Counted from the first letter of the stretch, positions 43,542 through 53,783 are shown. The stretch: 64,000 nucleotides of DNA from Flavobacterium johnsoniae UW101 (GCF_000016645.1 NC_009441.1:2852001-2916000); one strand, 5' to 3'. Notes: generated from the sequence alone by a model not told the origin. Made by a program: numbers and translations.

Positions 43542-44024
43542 ATGAAAAAAGTACTAACACTAACGGCCCTTGTTTTTACGGTTCTTATTTCTTGTAAAAA
43601 AGCAACCGAAACAGAGCCAATACAAATTACTCCAAGCCCGCCAAAAAAGGCCGAAATTGTAGAACCAGCCGGAGATCAATGTTATGAATGGAGATCAAAC
43701 GGAAGCATTATGGAGATGAGTTTTAATGTAAACTCTCATCAGGAAGTAAATGGAAAATTAAAAGTTGATATAGTAGGAAAAGATAAAAATGAAGGAACTC
43801 TGATTGGTAATATGAAAGGTGATACTTTAATTGCTGATTATACTTTTAATTCTGAAGGGGTTTCATCAGTAAGAGAGGTTGCTTTTTTAAAAAGAGAAAA
43901 TACCTTTATTGAAGGATATGGAGATGTAGTATCTGCAAATGACAAAGTGACTTTTAAAGATAAAACAAAATTGAAATTTGATCCAAAAAATACACTTACT
44001 AAAGTAGATTGTAAAGTAGAATAA
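43542..44024 (+). CDS. lipoprotein of unknown function
   Basis: A 160-residue lipoprotein with lipobox LISC, a proline- and acid-rich linker (residues 22-45), and a beta-rich domain containing CYEWRSNGSIMEMSF, NGKLKVDIVGKDKNEGTLIGNMKGDTLIADYTF and DKVTFKDKTKLKFDP. Two cysteines in the mature domain (near 50 and 157) might pair. I do not recognise the family. It sits between two terminators with nearly identical stems, so it is a single-gene unit, and it converges on the GNAT-like gene. Confidence 0.7.
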   Translation: MKKVLTLTALVFTVLISCKKATETEPIQITPSPPKKAEIVEPAGDQCYEWRSNGSIMEMSFNVNSHQEVNGKLKVDIVGKDKNEGTLIGNMKGDTLIADYTFNSEGVSSVREVAFLKRENTFIEGYGDVVSANDKVTFKDKTKLKFDPKNTLTKVDCKVE

Positions 44025-44043
44025 ATGAAGTGTTTATAAAGTG

Positions 44044-44080
44044 AAAAATCCATTCGTTTTGGGGGCGAATGGATTTTTTT
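44044..44080. terminator. terminator after the lipoprotein gene
   Basis: AAAAATCCATTCG (44044-44056) pairs with CGAATGGATTTTT (44066-44078). It may also serve the converging GNAT-like gene. Confidence 0.8.
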
Positions 44081-44131
44081 TATATTATAACAAAGTGTTT
44101 AGTGTTCACGTAAGTTGAACAGAAAACTTTT

Positions 44132-45250
44132 TTAAAGATTCTTCAAATAAGTCTTTCTCTGGCAATGAATCGTTGGGTCAAAGTTTTTCCAAAGTAAGTG
44201 AATAGCATTATTCTCCAAAAGTTCAGGAGTTCTAATGCAATTTTGAATTCCTTTTTCAGAAAAAGTTTTATAATACTCATCAAAAATAATGGCTGTAACA
44301 CCTTTATTTTGATATTCCGGACGAATTCCAATTAAATAAAAAACTACGTCTTTACTGTGTTTTTTTGCTTTTAGCAGCTTTAAAAAACCAAAAGGAAATA
44401 ATTTACCTCTTATTTTTTGCAATGCTTCTGTAAAACTTGGCATTACGATACTGAAAGCTACTAAATTATCATCTTTATCAACTACAAATTTTATATATTC
44501 CGGATTGATAAAACTGATATATTTCTTTTTAAAATATTCTTTTTGAACATCAGAAATCGCTACAAACGAAGCCAGTTTTTCATAAGATTCATTAAACAAA
44601 TCAAACATTTTGTCTACATGAGGCATAATGTCTTTAGTTTTTGTAAAATTAAGCGCTTTTAGTCCGTAACGTTTTTTAATTAATTCCTGGGCTTTTTGGA
44701 AAAATTCAGGTTTAACATTCGAAAAAGGAAATATGCTTTCGATGTATTGTTTTTCTACTGCAAATCCTAGTTGTTCTAAATGTGTTACATAATATGGGTG
44801 GTTGTACCACGTAATCATAGTTCCAACCTGATCATATCCTTCTGTAAGAACTCCCACTTTATCCAGATTCGAAAATCCCATTGGACCTTCTGCATGTTCC
44901 AGATTGTGTTTTCTTCCTAATTCAAATACTTTGTCAAGAAGTGCTTTTGTTACTTCAATATCATCAATAACATCAAACCATCCAAAACGAACTTTTCGCT
45001 TGTGCTGATTGTTTACTTCTGCCCAATTAATAATTGCTGTTATTCTTCCAACAATTTGATTGTCTTTGTAAGCAAGGTAAAAATAAGCTTCGGCGTTATC
45101 AAAAGCAGGATTTTTAGTTTTATCAAATGATTCTAATTCATCAGCAATAATAGGAGGAACCCAATATGGATTGTCTTTGTAAAGTGAAAACGGAAATTTG
45201 ATATACTCAGTTAATTCCTTTTTGGTTTTGGCTTCTTTAATTGTAATCAT
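44132..45250 (-). CDS. GNAT-like acyltransferase
   Basis: A 372-residue protein with two acetyltransferase-like halves. The C-terminal half contains DNLVAFSIVMPSF and YLIGIRPEYQNKGVTAIIFDEYY, the acyl-CoA-binding strand and loop of GNAT enzymes (R/Q-x-x-G-x-G/A, here NKGV). No signal peptide or membrane segment is seen. Large GNAT proteins beside oxoamine synthases in other bacteria act in ceramide-type N-acylation, which is the basis of a tentative link to the gene at 42165. It could instead be an unrelated N-acetyltransferase. Confidence 0.7.
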   Translation of the reverse strand: MITIKEAKTKKELTEYIKFPFSLYKDNPYWVPPIIADELESFDKTKNPAFDNAEAYFYLAYKDNQIVGRITAIINWAEVNNQHKRKVRFGWFDVIDDIEVTKALLDKVFELGRKHNLEHAEGPMGFSNLDKVGVLTEGYDQVGTMITWYNHPYYVTHLEQLGFAVEKQYIESIFPFSNVKPEFFQKAQELIKKRYGLKALNFTKTKDIMPHVDKMFDLFNESYEKLASFVAISDVQKEYFKKKYISFINPEYIKFVVDKDDNLVAFSIVMPSFTEALQKIRGKLFPFGFLKLLKAKKHSKDVVFYLIGIRPEYQNKGVTAIIFDEYYKTFSEKGIQNCIRTPELLENNAIHLLWKNFDPTIHCQRKTYLKNL

Positions 45251-45295
45251 TAAGTTGGTATTTGCTCTTTTTACAGAGGTATTTGATTGTTTATT

Positions 45296-46264
45296 TTATT
45301 CGTACTTAGCTTTACGTTTTCTTTCTTTTTCCTGATAATCGATAGGTTTTTTATTATCGATGTTCTTTTTGGCTCTTTCTTTGTTTTTGTATTCAATAAC
45401 TTTCTCTTTATACCATCCGTCATAACGCCAAGAGAATCCAACTCCGCCATACAAAACAGAAGGAGTGTTCTTGAAATTGGTGCTTATTGAAGTATCAACC
45501 TGCATGTTTGATGATAAAAGAAAAGCTGCACCGCCGCGAATAATTGCGTCACTGTAAAAATCACTTTTAAATCCTTGGTTTTCAACAAAACCAGACCATC
45601 TGTCATTAAATCCGTGCGTTAAAGTTAAGATATAACCATAACTTGGGTAATCTGTACTTATATAATCAGCAAAAATGTTTGTTACAAAAACCCATGATCC
45701 GCCTCCTAATAAGTTTTGTGTAATTAACGAAACTTTTGGAGAAATGGCACCATCAGGAGAAAAATAATACGGATTATCAGCTCCAACAAAGTTAGCTCCA
45801 GCAAAAACAGAAACCGCCGGGATCAATTCGCGCCATTGAAAATTACGATTGGCTTTGTAGCTGTAAATATTAGCTTCTCTTTTGTAGTTTTTGTACGGAT
45901 CGTAAATAAGATATTTTGCTCCTAAAAGCGTTTGTCTGAAATTGTTTTTTTTGTAGCTGGTATAAGGTGTGTCAAAGTTTTCCATTTGATATTGAACATC
46001 CAGAACAAATTCCAGCTGTTCCAGAAAAGCACCATATCTAATGCTTAAATCTGTACCAAAACCAGAGGCGTCATAATCTAGTAAATTGTGTTTTTCTTTA
46101 ATGCCATAAACACCTATTTCACCTTGAATAACTGATTTTCCAACTGAATAAGCAGACATACTTTCGCCGGGACGGTTTGAATTAATGACGTCTGTGTATT
46201 GTGCAAAGAAAATTTGCGGAGTAAAAAAAAGTGCGGTAAAAAGTAATTTTTTAATTTTCAACAT
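45296..46264 (-). CDS. outer-membrane beta-barrel protein (phenol-degradation MetA/transporter-like)
   Basis: A 322-residue protein with a signal peptide (MLKIKKLLFTALFFTPQIFFAQ). VINSNRPGESMSAYSVGKSVIQGEIGVYG and the succession of alternating strands, such as GTDLSIRYGAFLEQLEFVLDVQYQ, match the family annotated as MetA-pathway transporter. The C-terminal end is highly basic (KNKERAKKNIDNKK...), which is unusual for a barrel that should finish in an aromatic strand. The start at 46264 was preferred over an in-frame upstream start at 46297. No operon partner. Confidence 0.78.
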   Translation of the reverse strand: MLKIKKLLFTALFFTPQIFFAQYTDVINSNRPGESMSAYSVGKSVIQGEIGVYGIKEKHNLLDYDASGFGTDLSIRYGAFLEQLEFVLDVQYQMENFDTPYTSYKKNNFRQTLLGAKYLIYDPYKNYKREANIYSYKANRNFQWRELIPAVSVFAGANFVGADNPYYFSPDGAISPKVSLITQNLLGGGSWVFVTNIFADYISTDYPSYGYILTLTHGFNDRWSGFVENQGFKSDFYSDAIIRGGAAFLLSSNMQVDTSISTNFKNTPSVLYGGVGFSWRYDGWYKEKVIEYKNKERAKKNIDNKKPIDYQEKERKRKAKYE

Positions 46265-46362
46265 AATTATTTGGGGATTAGAAAAATAATAACGCAATTC
46301 AAATGTACTATATTTTATTATTTATTTAAGATTGATATTTTAATTTTAAACAACGGATTTAC

Positions 46363-46370
46363 TAATTTTG
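46363..46370 (+). promoter_or_regulatory. -7 box (TAATTTTG) of the DUF4834 gene
   Basis: TAATTTTG fits TAnnTTTG and lies 12 bases before the first ATG. The TTG inside it opens an artificial longer frame. Confidence 0.45.
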
Positions 46371-46382
46371 GAAAAAAATTAT

Positions 46383-46676
46383 ATGATCATGCAAGAAGCA
46401 TCTTTTACAAATTTGTTTAAAACGATAATGTGGATTATTGCGTTTTATTATATTTTTAAATTTTTGGCTCGAATCTTTTTGCCTGTATTGGTAAAAAAAG
46501 CAGTTGAAAAGGCAGGAGAAAACTTCCAAAGACAACAGCAATACAGCCAGGATAATTCATGGCAGCAAACCCGCAATAACAACAATGACGAAATAATCAT
46601 CAATACCGCTAATGCTAAAAAGCCGCGCGAGACCAAAAAAGTGGGGGATTATGTTGATTACGAAGAAATAGATTAA
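46383..46676 (+). CDS. DUF4834 family protein
   Basis: A 97-residue protein (ATG at 46383; 46389 is also possible) with one membrane segment (about residues 11-35, MWIIAFYYIFKFLARIFLPVL) and a hydrophilic tail rich in Gln and Asn ending VGDYVDYEEID. This is the DUF4834 pattern, a small inner-membrane family conserved in Flavobacteriia. Function is unknown. The YfhO gene starts 51 bases later on the same strand, so a shared transcript is likely. Confidence 0.75.
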   Translation: MIMQEASFTNLFKTIMWIIAFYYIFKFLARIFLPVLVKKAVEKAGENFQRQQQYSQDNSWQQTRNNNNDEIIINTANAKKPRETKKVGDYVDYEEID

Positions 46677-46727
46677 GTTTGCATCCTGACAAATAAGGAT
46701 TCATCATTTAACCAAACCAGCCCAAAA

Positions 46728-49166
46728 TTGAAAATAGTAAATAAATTCTATCCGCATGCCCTTGTAGTACTGGGCTTTATTCTCGTTTCATTAATTTATT
46801 TTTATCCGGTTCTGCAGGGAAAACAAATCTTCCAGTCAGATATAGCTCAATACACCGGAATGGCCAAAGAGCAAAATGATTTTAGAGCAGCAGAACACGC
46901 TGAACCATACTGGACAAACTCTGCTTTTGGAGGAATGCCGACTTACCAGTTAGGGGCTAATTATCCAAACGATTTTGTGGGTAAAATAGATGATATGCTT
47001 CGTTTTCTGCCGCGTCCTGCAGATTATTTATTTCTATATTTCTTAGGTTTTTATGGTTTGTTATTGGTTTTAAAAACAGATCCGTTAAAAGCTTTTATTG
47101 GCGCTATTGCGTTTGGATTTTCTACTTATTTAATTATTATTCTTGGAGTTGGGCACAATGCTAAGGCACATGCTATTGCGTATATGCCATTGGTTATTGC
47201 CGGATTTATACTCGTTTTTCAGAAAAAATACATTTGGGGAGGTCTGCTTACCATGTTTGCCGTTGCGTTAGAAGTTAACGCCAACCACTTTCAAATGACC
47301 TATTATTTATTGATTTTCTTATTGATATTATCAGGTTATTTTACCTTCAATTTTATAAAAGATAAAGAATATAAACCGCTTTTAATTGCAATTGGAACTT
47401 TGGCTGTTGCCGGAATTTTTGCTATTGGTGCCAATGCAGCCAATTTAATGGCAACTAGCGAGTATGCTAAATTTAGTACACGAAGCAATAGTGAATTGAC
47501 TTTTAATCCAGATGGAACAAAAAAGACAAATGAAAATGCTTTAAGCCGTGAGTATATTACTGAGTATAGTTACGGAATAGCTGAAAGTTTTAACCTTATT
47601 GCTCCAAGACTTTTTGGAGGTTCTAACCACGAAAATATAGGAACTGACAGCAGTATGTACTCTTTTATGATGGAGCAGGGAGTACCGGCAAGTCAGGCAG
47701 AAGATTTTGTATCAGGAATGCCGACATACTGGGGAGATCAGCCAATAGTTGCTGCACCTGCTTACATTGGTATAGTTGTTTTTTTCCTGGCAGTATTGGC
47801 ATTATTTATTGATGAAAGAAAAATAAAATACGTATTTCTTTCAGGAGCATTGTTTTCATTAGTGCTTTCTTGGGGAAAAAATTTCTCGCTTTTGACTGAT
47901 TTCTTCATTGATTATGTGCCAATGTATGATAAGTTTAGAGCAGTATCATCTATTCAGGTTATTTTAGAATTGTGTTTTCCAGTATTAGCAGTAATGGGAA
48001 TTCAATCGTTTTTTAAAGCAAAAGAAGAGCCTAAATTACAGCAAAAAGCTCTTATACAAACAGGAGTTTTTGGTATAGGAGTTATTTTGATTTTAGTTTT
48101 TGCAAAAGGCTTTTTCCACTTTACAGGAAGCAATGATAATTATTTCCTTCAAAGTTATGGAGCAGCATTTGTAGATGCATTAAAAGAAGACAGAAAATCT
48201 TTATACCTAGCTGATTTACTTCGTTCAGGATTTTTTATAGTCGTGACTTTTGGAGCTTTATGGCTGTTTATTAAAAATAAGTTCTCGCAAACAACTACTT
48301 TGGTAATTGTAGCTCTTTTAATGATTTTTGATTTGTTTTTTGTTGACAAAAAATATGTTTCTGCGAAAGATTTTGTGAGCCCGGTTCAAATTGCGGCTCC
48401 GTTTCAGGAAACACCTGCTGATGCAAAAATTTTAGAAGATACAACACATTATAGAGTTTTTGAAGTAAACGGTAATATGTCAAGCGCAAGAGCTTCCTTT
48501 TTTCACCATTCTATTGGAGGTTATCATGCAGCAAAACCAAGAAGAATGCAGCAGTTATTCGATTATCAAATTGCTAAAAACAATCTGGAAGTACTTAATA
48601 TGTTAAATGTTAAGTATGTGATTCAAACCGATAAAGAAGGAAAAGAAATTCCAACAATCAATCCCGATGCAAATGGAAATGCATGGTTTGTAAGCTCAAT
48701 TAAGCTGGTTAATAAAGCTGATGAAGTTATGAAAACTTTAGATCATCTTGATACTAAAAAGGTGGCTGTTTTCAATGTTCATGAGCATGAAGGCAAGTTT
48801 AGAAATGCCCGTATGAAAAAGCAATGGGATACAACCGGAACAATAAAACTAGTTCAATACAAACCAAACTACATTAAATACCAATCTGATAATGGAAAAG
48901 ACGGATTGGCTGTTTTCTCTGAAATCTATTATAAAAACGGCTGGAACGCTTACATTGACGGACAATTAACGGATCATTTCCCTGTTGATTATGTTTTAAG
49001 AGCTATGGAAATTCCGGGTGGAAAACATACAATTGAATTTAAGTTTGAGCCAAATGTTATTAAAACAGGAGGTACAATTAACCTGGTTAGTTCTATTGGA
49101 ATGTTTGTGCTTTTAATTGGAGGAATATATTTTGAAAGAAAGAAGTTTAGCGAACAAGCTAAGTAA
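46728..49166 (+). CDS. YfhO family membrane protein
   Basis: The 812-residue protein has about 12-13 predicted membrane helices. The N-terminal part contains QSDIAQYTGMAKEQNDFRAAE and the extracytoplasmic NSAFGGMPTYQLG, typical of YfhO, a GT-C-like family that transfers sugars from lipid carriers to cell-wall polymers. A large extracytoplasmic domain follows toward the C-terminus. The start is a TTG at 46728, as no ATG lies near the first helix. It is followed by GT4 and flippase genes, pointing to surface glycan assembly. Confidence 0.88.
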   Translation: MKIVNKFYPHALVVLGFILVSLIYFYPVLQGKQIFQSDIAQYTGMAKEQNDFRAAEHAEPYWTNSAFGGMPTYQLGANYPNDFVGKIDDMLRFLPRPADYLFLYFLGFYGLLLVLKTDPLKAFIGAIAFGFSTYLIIILGVGHNAKAHAIAYMPLVIAGFILVFQKKYIWGGLLTMFAVALEVNANHFQMTYYLLIFLLILSGYFTFNFIKDKEYKPLLIAIGTLAVAGIFAIGANAANLMATSEYAKFSTRSNSELTFNPDGTKKTNENALSREYITEYSYGIAESFNLIAPRLFGGSNHENIGTDSSMYSFMMEQGVPASQAEDFVSGMPTYWGDQPIVAAPAYIGIVVFFLAVLALFIDERKIKYVFLSGALFSLVLSWGKNFSLLTDFFIDYVPMYDKFRAVSSIQVILELCFPVLAVMGIQSFFKAKEEPKLQQKALIQTGVFGIGVILILVFAKGFFHFTGSNDNYFLQSYGAAFVDALKEDRKSLYLADLLRSGFFIVVTFGALWLFIKNKFSQTTTLVIVALLMIFDLFFVDKKYVSAKDFVSPVQIAAPFQETPADAKILEDTTHYRVFEVNGNMSSARASFFHHSIGGYHAAKPRRMQQLFDYQIAKNNLEVLNMLNVKYVIQTDKEGKEIPTINPDANGNAWFVSSIKLVNKADEVMKTLDHLDTKKVAVFNVHEHEGKFRNARMKKQWDTTGTIKLVQYKPNYIKYQSDNGKDGLAVFSEIYYKNGWNAYIDGQLTDHFPVDYVLRAMEIPGGKHTIEFKFEPNVIKTGGTINLVSSIGMFVLLIGGIYFERKKFSEQAK

Positions 49167-49205
49167 TTAGCATCAGTTTGCACTTTAAATAATAATCGAT
49201 TTTCA

Positions 49206-50489
49206 TTGGAACAAAAAAAGCTTTTAATTATTACGTATTACTTTCCTCCAGCTGGCGGACCGGGAGTACAACGCTGGTTGAAATTTGTAAAATATCTGCC
49301 GGATTTTGGTGTTCAGCCTATTGTTTATGTTCCAGAAAATCCAACATATCCAATTGTTGATGAAGGTTTAGTAAGCGAAATATCAGATAAAGCAATTGTT
49401 CTAAAAAATAAAATTTGGGAGCCCTACCAGCTGGCTTCTGTGTTTTCAAAAAATAAGACTAAGAAAATCAGTTCCGGAATTTTTCCGCATAAAAAAAAGC
49501 AGACTTTTTTAGATAAAACTTTTCTTTGGGTGCGTGGTAATTTATTCATTCCGGATGCACGCGTTTTTTGGGTAAAACCTTCTGTTGCTTACCTTGAGAA
49601 ATATATCAAAGAAAACAATATTGATACTATTGTAACTTCTGGACCGCCGCATAGTCTGCATTTGATAGGTTTAGAATTAAAAGAAAAACTAAATGTAAAA
49701 TGGTTTGCCGATTTCCGCGATCCGTGGACAACTATTGGCTATCATAAAGCACTTCGTTTATCTGGCTATGCAGCTAAAAAACATAAAAATTTAGAACACA
49801 AAGTTCTGAATTCTGCTGATACTATTATTGTAACGAGTAAAACAACAAAAACAGAATTTGAAGCGATTACTAATAAGCCGATTTCTGTAATTACAAACGG
49901 ATACGATATTGAAAAGGTTGAAAAACAGCCTTTAGACGAAAAATTCACTCTTGCGCATATTGGTTCATTTTTATCAGACCGAAATCCTAAATTCTTATGG
50001 GAATGTCTAGTTGAACTACTTCAGGAAATCCAAGATTTTAAATCTCATTTAGAAATTAAACTAATTGGAGCCGTAAGTCAGGAAATTTTAGATTCTATAA
50101 ACGAATTTAAATTAAATGACTATTTGAACCTTTTAGGATATGTTTCGCACAATGAAGCGATTGCACATCAAAAAAAATCTCAGGTTCTGCTTTTAATCGA
50201 AATTAATTCAGAAGATACCAAAAGCATTATTCCGGGTAAATTGTTTGAATATATGGTCTCAAACCGCCCAATAATTGCGATTGGACCAAATGGTTCTGAT
50301 TTTGCCGATATTATAAAAGAAACAAATACAGGAGTATTTTTTGATTATTCAGAAAAAGCGAAGTTAAAAAGTGTAATTTTGGACTTTTATAATCAATTTT
50401 TGGAAGGAAAGTTACAAGCTAATGGTGTTGGTTTACAGCAGTATTCACGAAAAAACCTGACAAAGCAATTAGTACAATTGATAAATTAA
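49206..50489 (+). CDS. glycosyltransferase family 4 protein
   Basis: A 427-residue cytoplasmic glycosyltransferase. The N-terminal LLIITYYFPPAGGPGVQRWLKF is the acceptor-side loop of GT-B enzymes, and LIEINSEDTKSIIPGKLFEYMVSNRPIIAIG is the donor-binding region with the E-x7-E-like pair. It begins with a TTG at 49206, the only start near the N-terminus. It follows YfhO by 39 bases and precedes a polysaccharide flippase by 77, so it probably adds a sugar to a lipid-linked surface glycan. Confidence 0.9.
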   Translation: MEQKKLLIITYYFPPAGGPGVQRWLKFVKYLPDFGVQPIVYVPENPTYPIVDEGLVSEISDKAIVLKNKIWEPYQLASVFSKNKTKKISSGIFPHKKKQTFLDKTFLWVRGNLFIPDARVFWVKPSVAYLEKYIKENNIDTIVTSGPPHSLHLIGLELKEKLNVKWFADFRDPWTTIGYHKALRLSGYAAKKHKNLEHKVLNSADTIIVTSKTTKTEFEAITNKPISVITNGYDIEKVEKQPLDEKFTLAHIGSFLSDRNPKFLWECLVELLQEIQDFKSHLEIKLIGAVSQEILDSINEFKLNDYLNLLGYVSHNEAIAHQKKSQVLLLIEINSEDTKSIIPGKLFEYMVSNRPIIAIGPNGSDFADIIKETNTGVFFDYSEKAKLKSVILDFYNQFLEGKLQANGVGLQQYSRKNLTKQLVQLIN

Positions 50490-50566
50490 AACAACAATTT
50501 CAAAAATAAAAAGAGAGCAGAAAATCAAAAATCTTAACTCTACAATCTAAACTCTGCAATCAAAAA

Positions 50567-52036
50567 ATGGGTATTGTCTTAAACCAGTCTTTTAAAAACA
50601 CCATAATTACATATATAGGCTTTGGAATTGGAGCCATTAATACGCTTTATTTATACCCTGTTTTTTTAGGCGCAACTTTTTATGGTTTAACGAATTATAT
50701 CACATCTGCAGCAAATGTTATTATGCCTTTGTTTGCAATTGGAATGCAGAATACTTTGGTTAAATTTTATTCGCAGTACCAAACAGATGAAGAAAAATCC
50801 CGTTTTTTATCCTTTACGGTTTTATTTCCGCTGTTATTAATAATTCCACTTTTGCTTATTGGTCTTGTTTTTTATGATGAGATTATATTCTTTGTATCAA
50901 AAAAGAATGCGATTGTAAAAAGTTATATCTGGTTAATACCATTTATAGGGCTGTGCATGGCTTATTTTGAAATTTTTTATGCCTGGCTCCGTGTAAATAT
51001 GCATTCCGTTTTTGGAAACTTTATTAAAGAAGTAGGTTTACGATTGTTTTCATTATTTCTATTGATAGGCGTTTATTACGATTGGCTCAGTGTAGAAGGT
51101 TTTGTGTATGCAACAGCTGTTTTATACTTTTTGGCATTTCTGGTTACGATGTTATACGCGTTCAGTATTCAAAAGCCAACTTTTCAGTTTACAATACCAG
51201 TTAATACAAAAGATATATTGATATATACATTTTATATTATTTTATCTGGAAGCGTTGCCAATTTGCTTTTAGATGGAGATAAAATGATATTGAATCAGTA
51301 CATGCAGATTGAAAATATTGCGTTCTATTCTGTAGCAACTTATATTGCTTTGGTAATTTCGGTTCCGAGTCGTGCCATGCACCAAATTGTATATCCCATT
51401 ACGGCAAAATTAATGCATGAAAATAAACATGACGAACTGAATCAGCTTTATAAAAAGACTTCTATAAACCTGCAGATTGTGGGTGGTTTTGTAATGCTTT
51501 GCATATTCGTAAACATTAATCAGTTGTATGAGTTGGTTCCAAAAGAATACAGCGGCGGAATTGCAGTTGTATTTATGATTGGTTTATCTAAGTACTTTGA
51601 TTTAATTTTAGGAAACAATAACGCTATCATTTTTAATACTAAATATTACCGCATGGTGCTTTATTTAGGATTAATGCTGGTTGTACTAACAGTTGTTTTA
51701 AATATGATCTTTATTCCAATTTTCGGAATATTCGGGTCTGCTTTTGCTACTTTATTATCTATTACATTATACAGTTTAGCTAAGCTGCTTTTTGTGGTTA
51801 AAAAGCTTAATTTATATCCTTTTACAAAAGAAACAATCTCGTCAATGCTATTAACATTTGCTTTGTTTTTAGTATTTTATTTCTGGGAGTTTCCATTTTT
51901 TCAGCTTATCAGTATTGCCTTAAAATCTATTTTGGTAACCATTTTATATGTTTACCTGAATTACAGATTTAATATTTCTCCGGATATTAATAAAGTTATA
52001 GACAACATTCTGAGAAAAATAGGAATTAAAATTTAG
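50567..52036 (+). CDS. polysaccharide flippase (Wzx-type, MOP superfamily)
   Basis: A 489-residue protein with about 12-14 predicted membrane helices. GFGIGAINTLYLYPVFLGATFYGL near the N-terminus and LLLDGDKMILNQYMQIENIAFYSVATYIAL are typical for oligosaccharide flippases, which move undecaprenyl-linked glycans across the inner membrane. The ATG at 50567 follows the GT4 gene, fitting one surface-polysaccharide group with YfhO. The exported glycan is unknown. Confidence 0.9.
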   Translation: MGIVLNQSFKNTIITYIGFGIGAINTLYLYPVFLGATFYGLTNYITSAANVIMPLFAIGMQNTLVKFYSQYQTDEEKSRFLSFTVLFPLLLIIPLLLIGLVFYDEIIFFVSKKNAIVKSYIWLIPFIGLCMAYFEIFYAWLRVNMHSVFGNFIKEVGLRLFSLFLLIGVYYDWLSVEGFVYATAVLYFLAFLVTMLYAFSIQKPTFQFTIPVNTKDILIYTFYIILSGSVANLLLDGDKMILNQYMQIENIAFYSVATYIALVISVPSRAMHQIVYPITAKLMHENKHDELNQLYKKTSINLQIVGGFVMLCIFVNINQLYELVPKEYSGGIAVVFMIGLSKYFDLILGNNNAIIFNTKYYRMVLYLGLMLVVLTVVLNMIFIPIFGIFGSAFATLLSITLYSLAKLLFVVKKLNLYPFTKETISSMLLTFALFLVFYFWEFPFFQLISIALKSILVTILYVYLNYRFNISPDINKVIDNILRKIGIKI

Positions 52037-52130
52037 TACGATTTTATTTCGAAATAAGGAGGGTAATTTAAAATCGAATCTATTTTGTTTTTATATTTGT
52101 TAGTAGTAACTAACTAATTATAAATGAAAT

Positions 52131-53783
52131 ATGAAAAATAAATTACTTTGGTTTTTAGCTGTTTTCACTGTTTCGTTTTATTGGGCTTCATTTGCTCAAA
52201 AGAGCAATCACGATACTTTACATAAAATTGAAGTTAAGCCCAAATTAAAACCATATCCGGTTGCTCCATTTAAGGATACACTTTTCTTTATCTACAATAA
52301 AGTTGGTTCATTTTCTGCCGAAAACCGGGCACATGCCATTACAGAAAAAATTAGAAAGCTTTATGAAGATTCTTTTTTCGAACAAGATTCTATTTTAGTC
52401 GTTCCTTCAGATCTGTCACAAGATATTATTTATAAAAATGATTTTATTATCATGTCGATTCTTGAAGCCGATGCAAAAGCAGAAAATCAAACAACTGCTT
52501 TTATTGCAAAACGGAATTTAAATATAATAAAGAAAGCAGTAATTTATCAAAATGAAAATTATTCACTGCTTCCAAAAAGACTTGGATATACGGCATTGTT
52601 GATTTTAATTATTGGTATAATTTTATATGTAGTCGGGAAAATTTTTAACAGAATAAAATTATACATCTTAAAAAACAGCGACAAGTATTTTAAGGGTGTC
52701 AGTTACAATAATATAAATTTTTTATCGCCTCAAAGACAGCAGTCATTATTAATGCGATTGTATGGCTTTATAAAAATTGCAGCCTTAATTTTTATCGTTT
52801 ATCTTTCGCTTCCTGCCTTATTCAGTATTTTTCCTGCCACTGAAAATTATACCAAAACATTGCTGCACTGGATTCTTTCGCCTGCAAAATCGACGTTAAT
52901 GGGCTTTATTCGATTTTTACCAAGTTTAGTTACTATAATCGTTATAATTTTCATTTTTAAGTATGCAATAAAAGTCATTAAGTTCTTTTTTGACGAAATA
53001 AAACAAGAGAATATCAAAATTGATGGTTTTTACAGCGATTGGGCAATGCCTACCTTTAATATCATCAGATTATTGCTTTTTGCTTTTATGATTGTAGTTA
53101 TATTTCCCTATCTTCCCGGTTCAGATTCTCCTATTTTTAAAGGTGTTTCAGTGTTTGTCGGGGTTTTATTTTCTTTAGGTTCATCAAATGCCATAGCCAA
53201 TATGGTAGCCGGATTAGTTATTACTTATATGCGTCCGTTTAAAATTGGCGATTTTATAAAAATTGGCGATGTAAGCGGTGAAGTAATAGAAAAAACAGCT
53301 TTAGTAACCCGAATCAGAACTCCAAAATTTGAAGATATTACCATTCCCAATTCAACTGTTTTATCTAGCACTTCAACCAATTTTTCTGCTAATACGAAAC
53401 AAAACAATAATGGTTTACTAATACATACAACAGTAACAATTGGTTACGATGTTCCGTGGAAAGACATTCATAAAGCATTAATAGATGCCGCTCTAAAAAC
53501 AGAAATGACTGAAAAAGAACCAACACCTTTTGTACTCCAGACAAGTTTGGATGATTTTTATGTTTCGTATCAAATCAATGTTTACACAAAAGAACCAACA
53601 AAACAGCCTAGAATTTATTCATCACTCCATCAAAATATTCAGGATTCTTTTAATGCTGCCAGAATAGAGATTATGTCACCTCATTACAGTGCTTTAAGAG
53701 ATGGAAACACTACTACAATACCGCCAGATTATCTAAATGATGATTATGAACCTTCATTTTTTAATATTAAGAATAAAAGTTAG
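52131..53783 (+). CDS. MscS-type mechanosensitive channel with N-terminal extension
   Basis: A 550-residue protein with a signal peptide (MKNKLLWFLAVFTVSFYWASFAQ), a periplasmic segment of about 120 residues, several membrane helices and the MscS core: GVLFSLGSSNAIANMVAGLVITYMRPFKIGDFIKIGDVSGEV, where the first part is the pore helix. The following beta domain (VTRIRTPKFEDITIPNSTVLSS) and C-terminal vestibule are complete. It should release solutes on hypo-osmotic shock. It lies after the flippase but with 94 bases between, so it may be independent. Confidence 0.92.
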   Translation: MKNKLLWFLAVFTVSFYWASFAQKSNHDTLHKIEVKPKLKPYPVAPFKDTLFFIYNKVGSFSAENRAHAITEKIRKLYEDSFFEQDSILVVPSDLSQDIIYKNDFIIMSILEADAKAENQTTAFIAKRNLNIIKKAVIYQNENYSLLPKRLGYTALLILIIGIILYVVGKIFNRIKLYILKNSDKYFKGVSYNNINFLSPQRQQSLLMRLYGFIKIAALIFIVYLSLPALFSIFPATENYTKTLLHWILSPAKSTLMGFIRFLPSLVTIIVIIFIFKYAIKVIKFFFDEIKQENIKIDGFYSDWAMPTFNIIRLLLFAFMIVVIFPYLPGSDSPIFKGVSVFVGVLFSLGSSNAIANMVAGLVITYMRPFKIGDFIKIGDVSGEVIEKTALVTRIRTPKFEDITIPNSTVLSSTSTNFSANTKQNNNGLLIHTTVTIGYDVPWKDIHKALIDAALKTEMTEKEPTPFVLQTSLDDFYVSYQINVYTKEPTKQPRIYSSLHQNIQDSFNAARIEIMSPHYSALRDGNTTTIPPDYLNDDYEPSFFNIKNKS

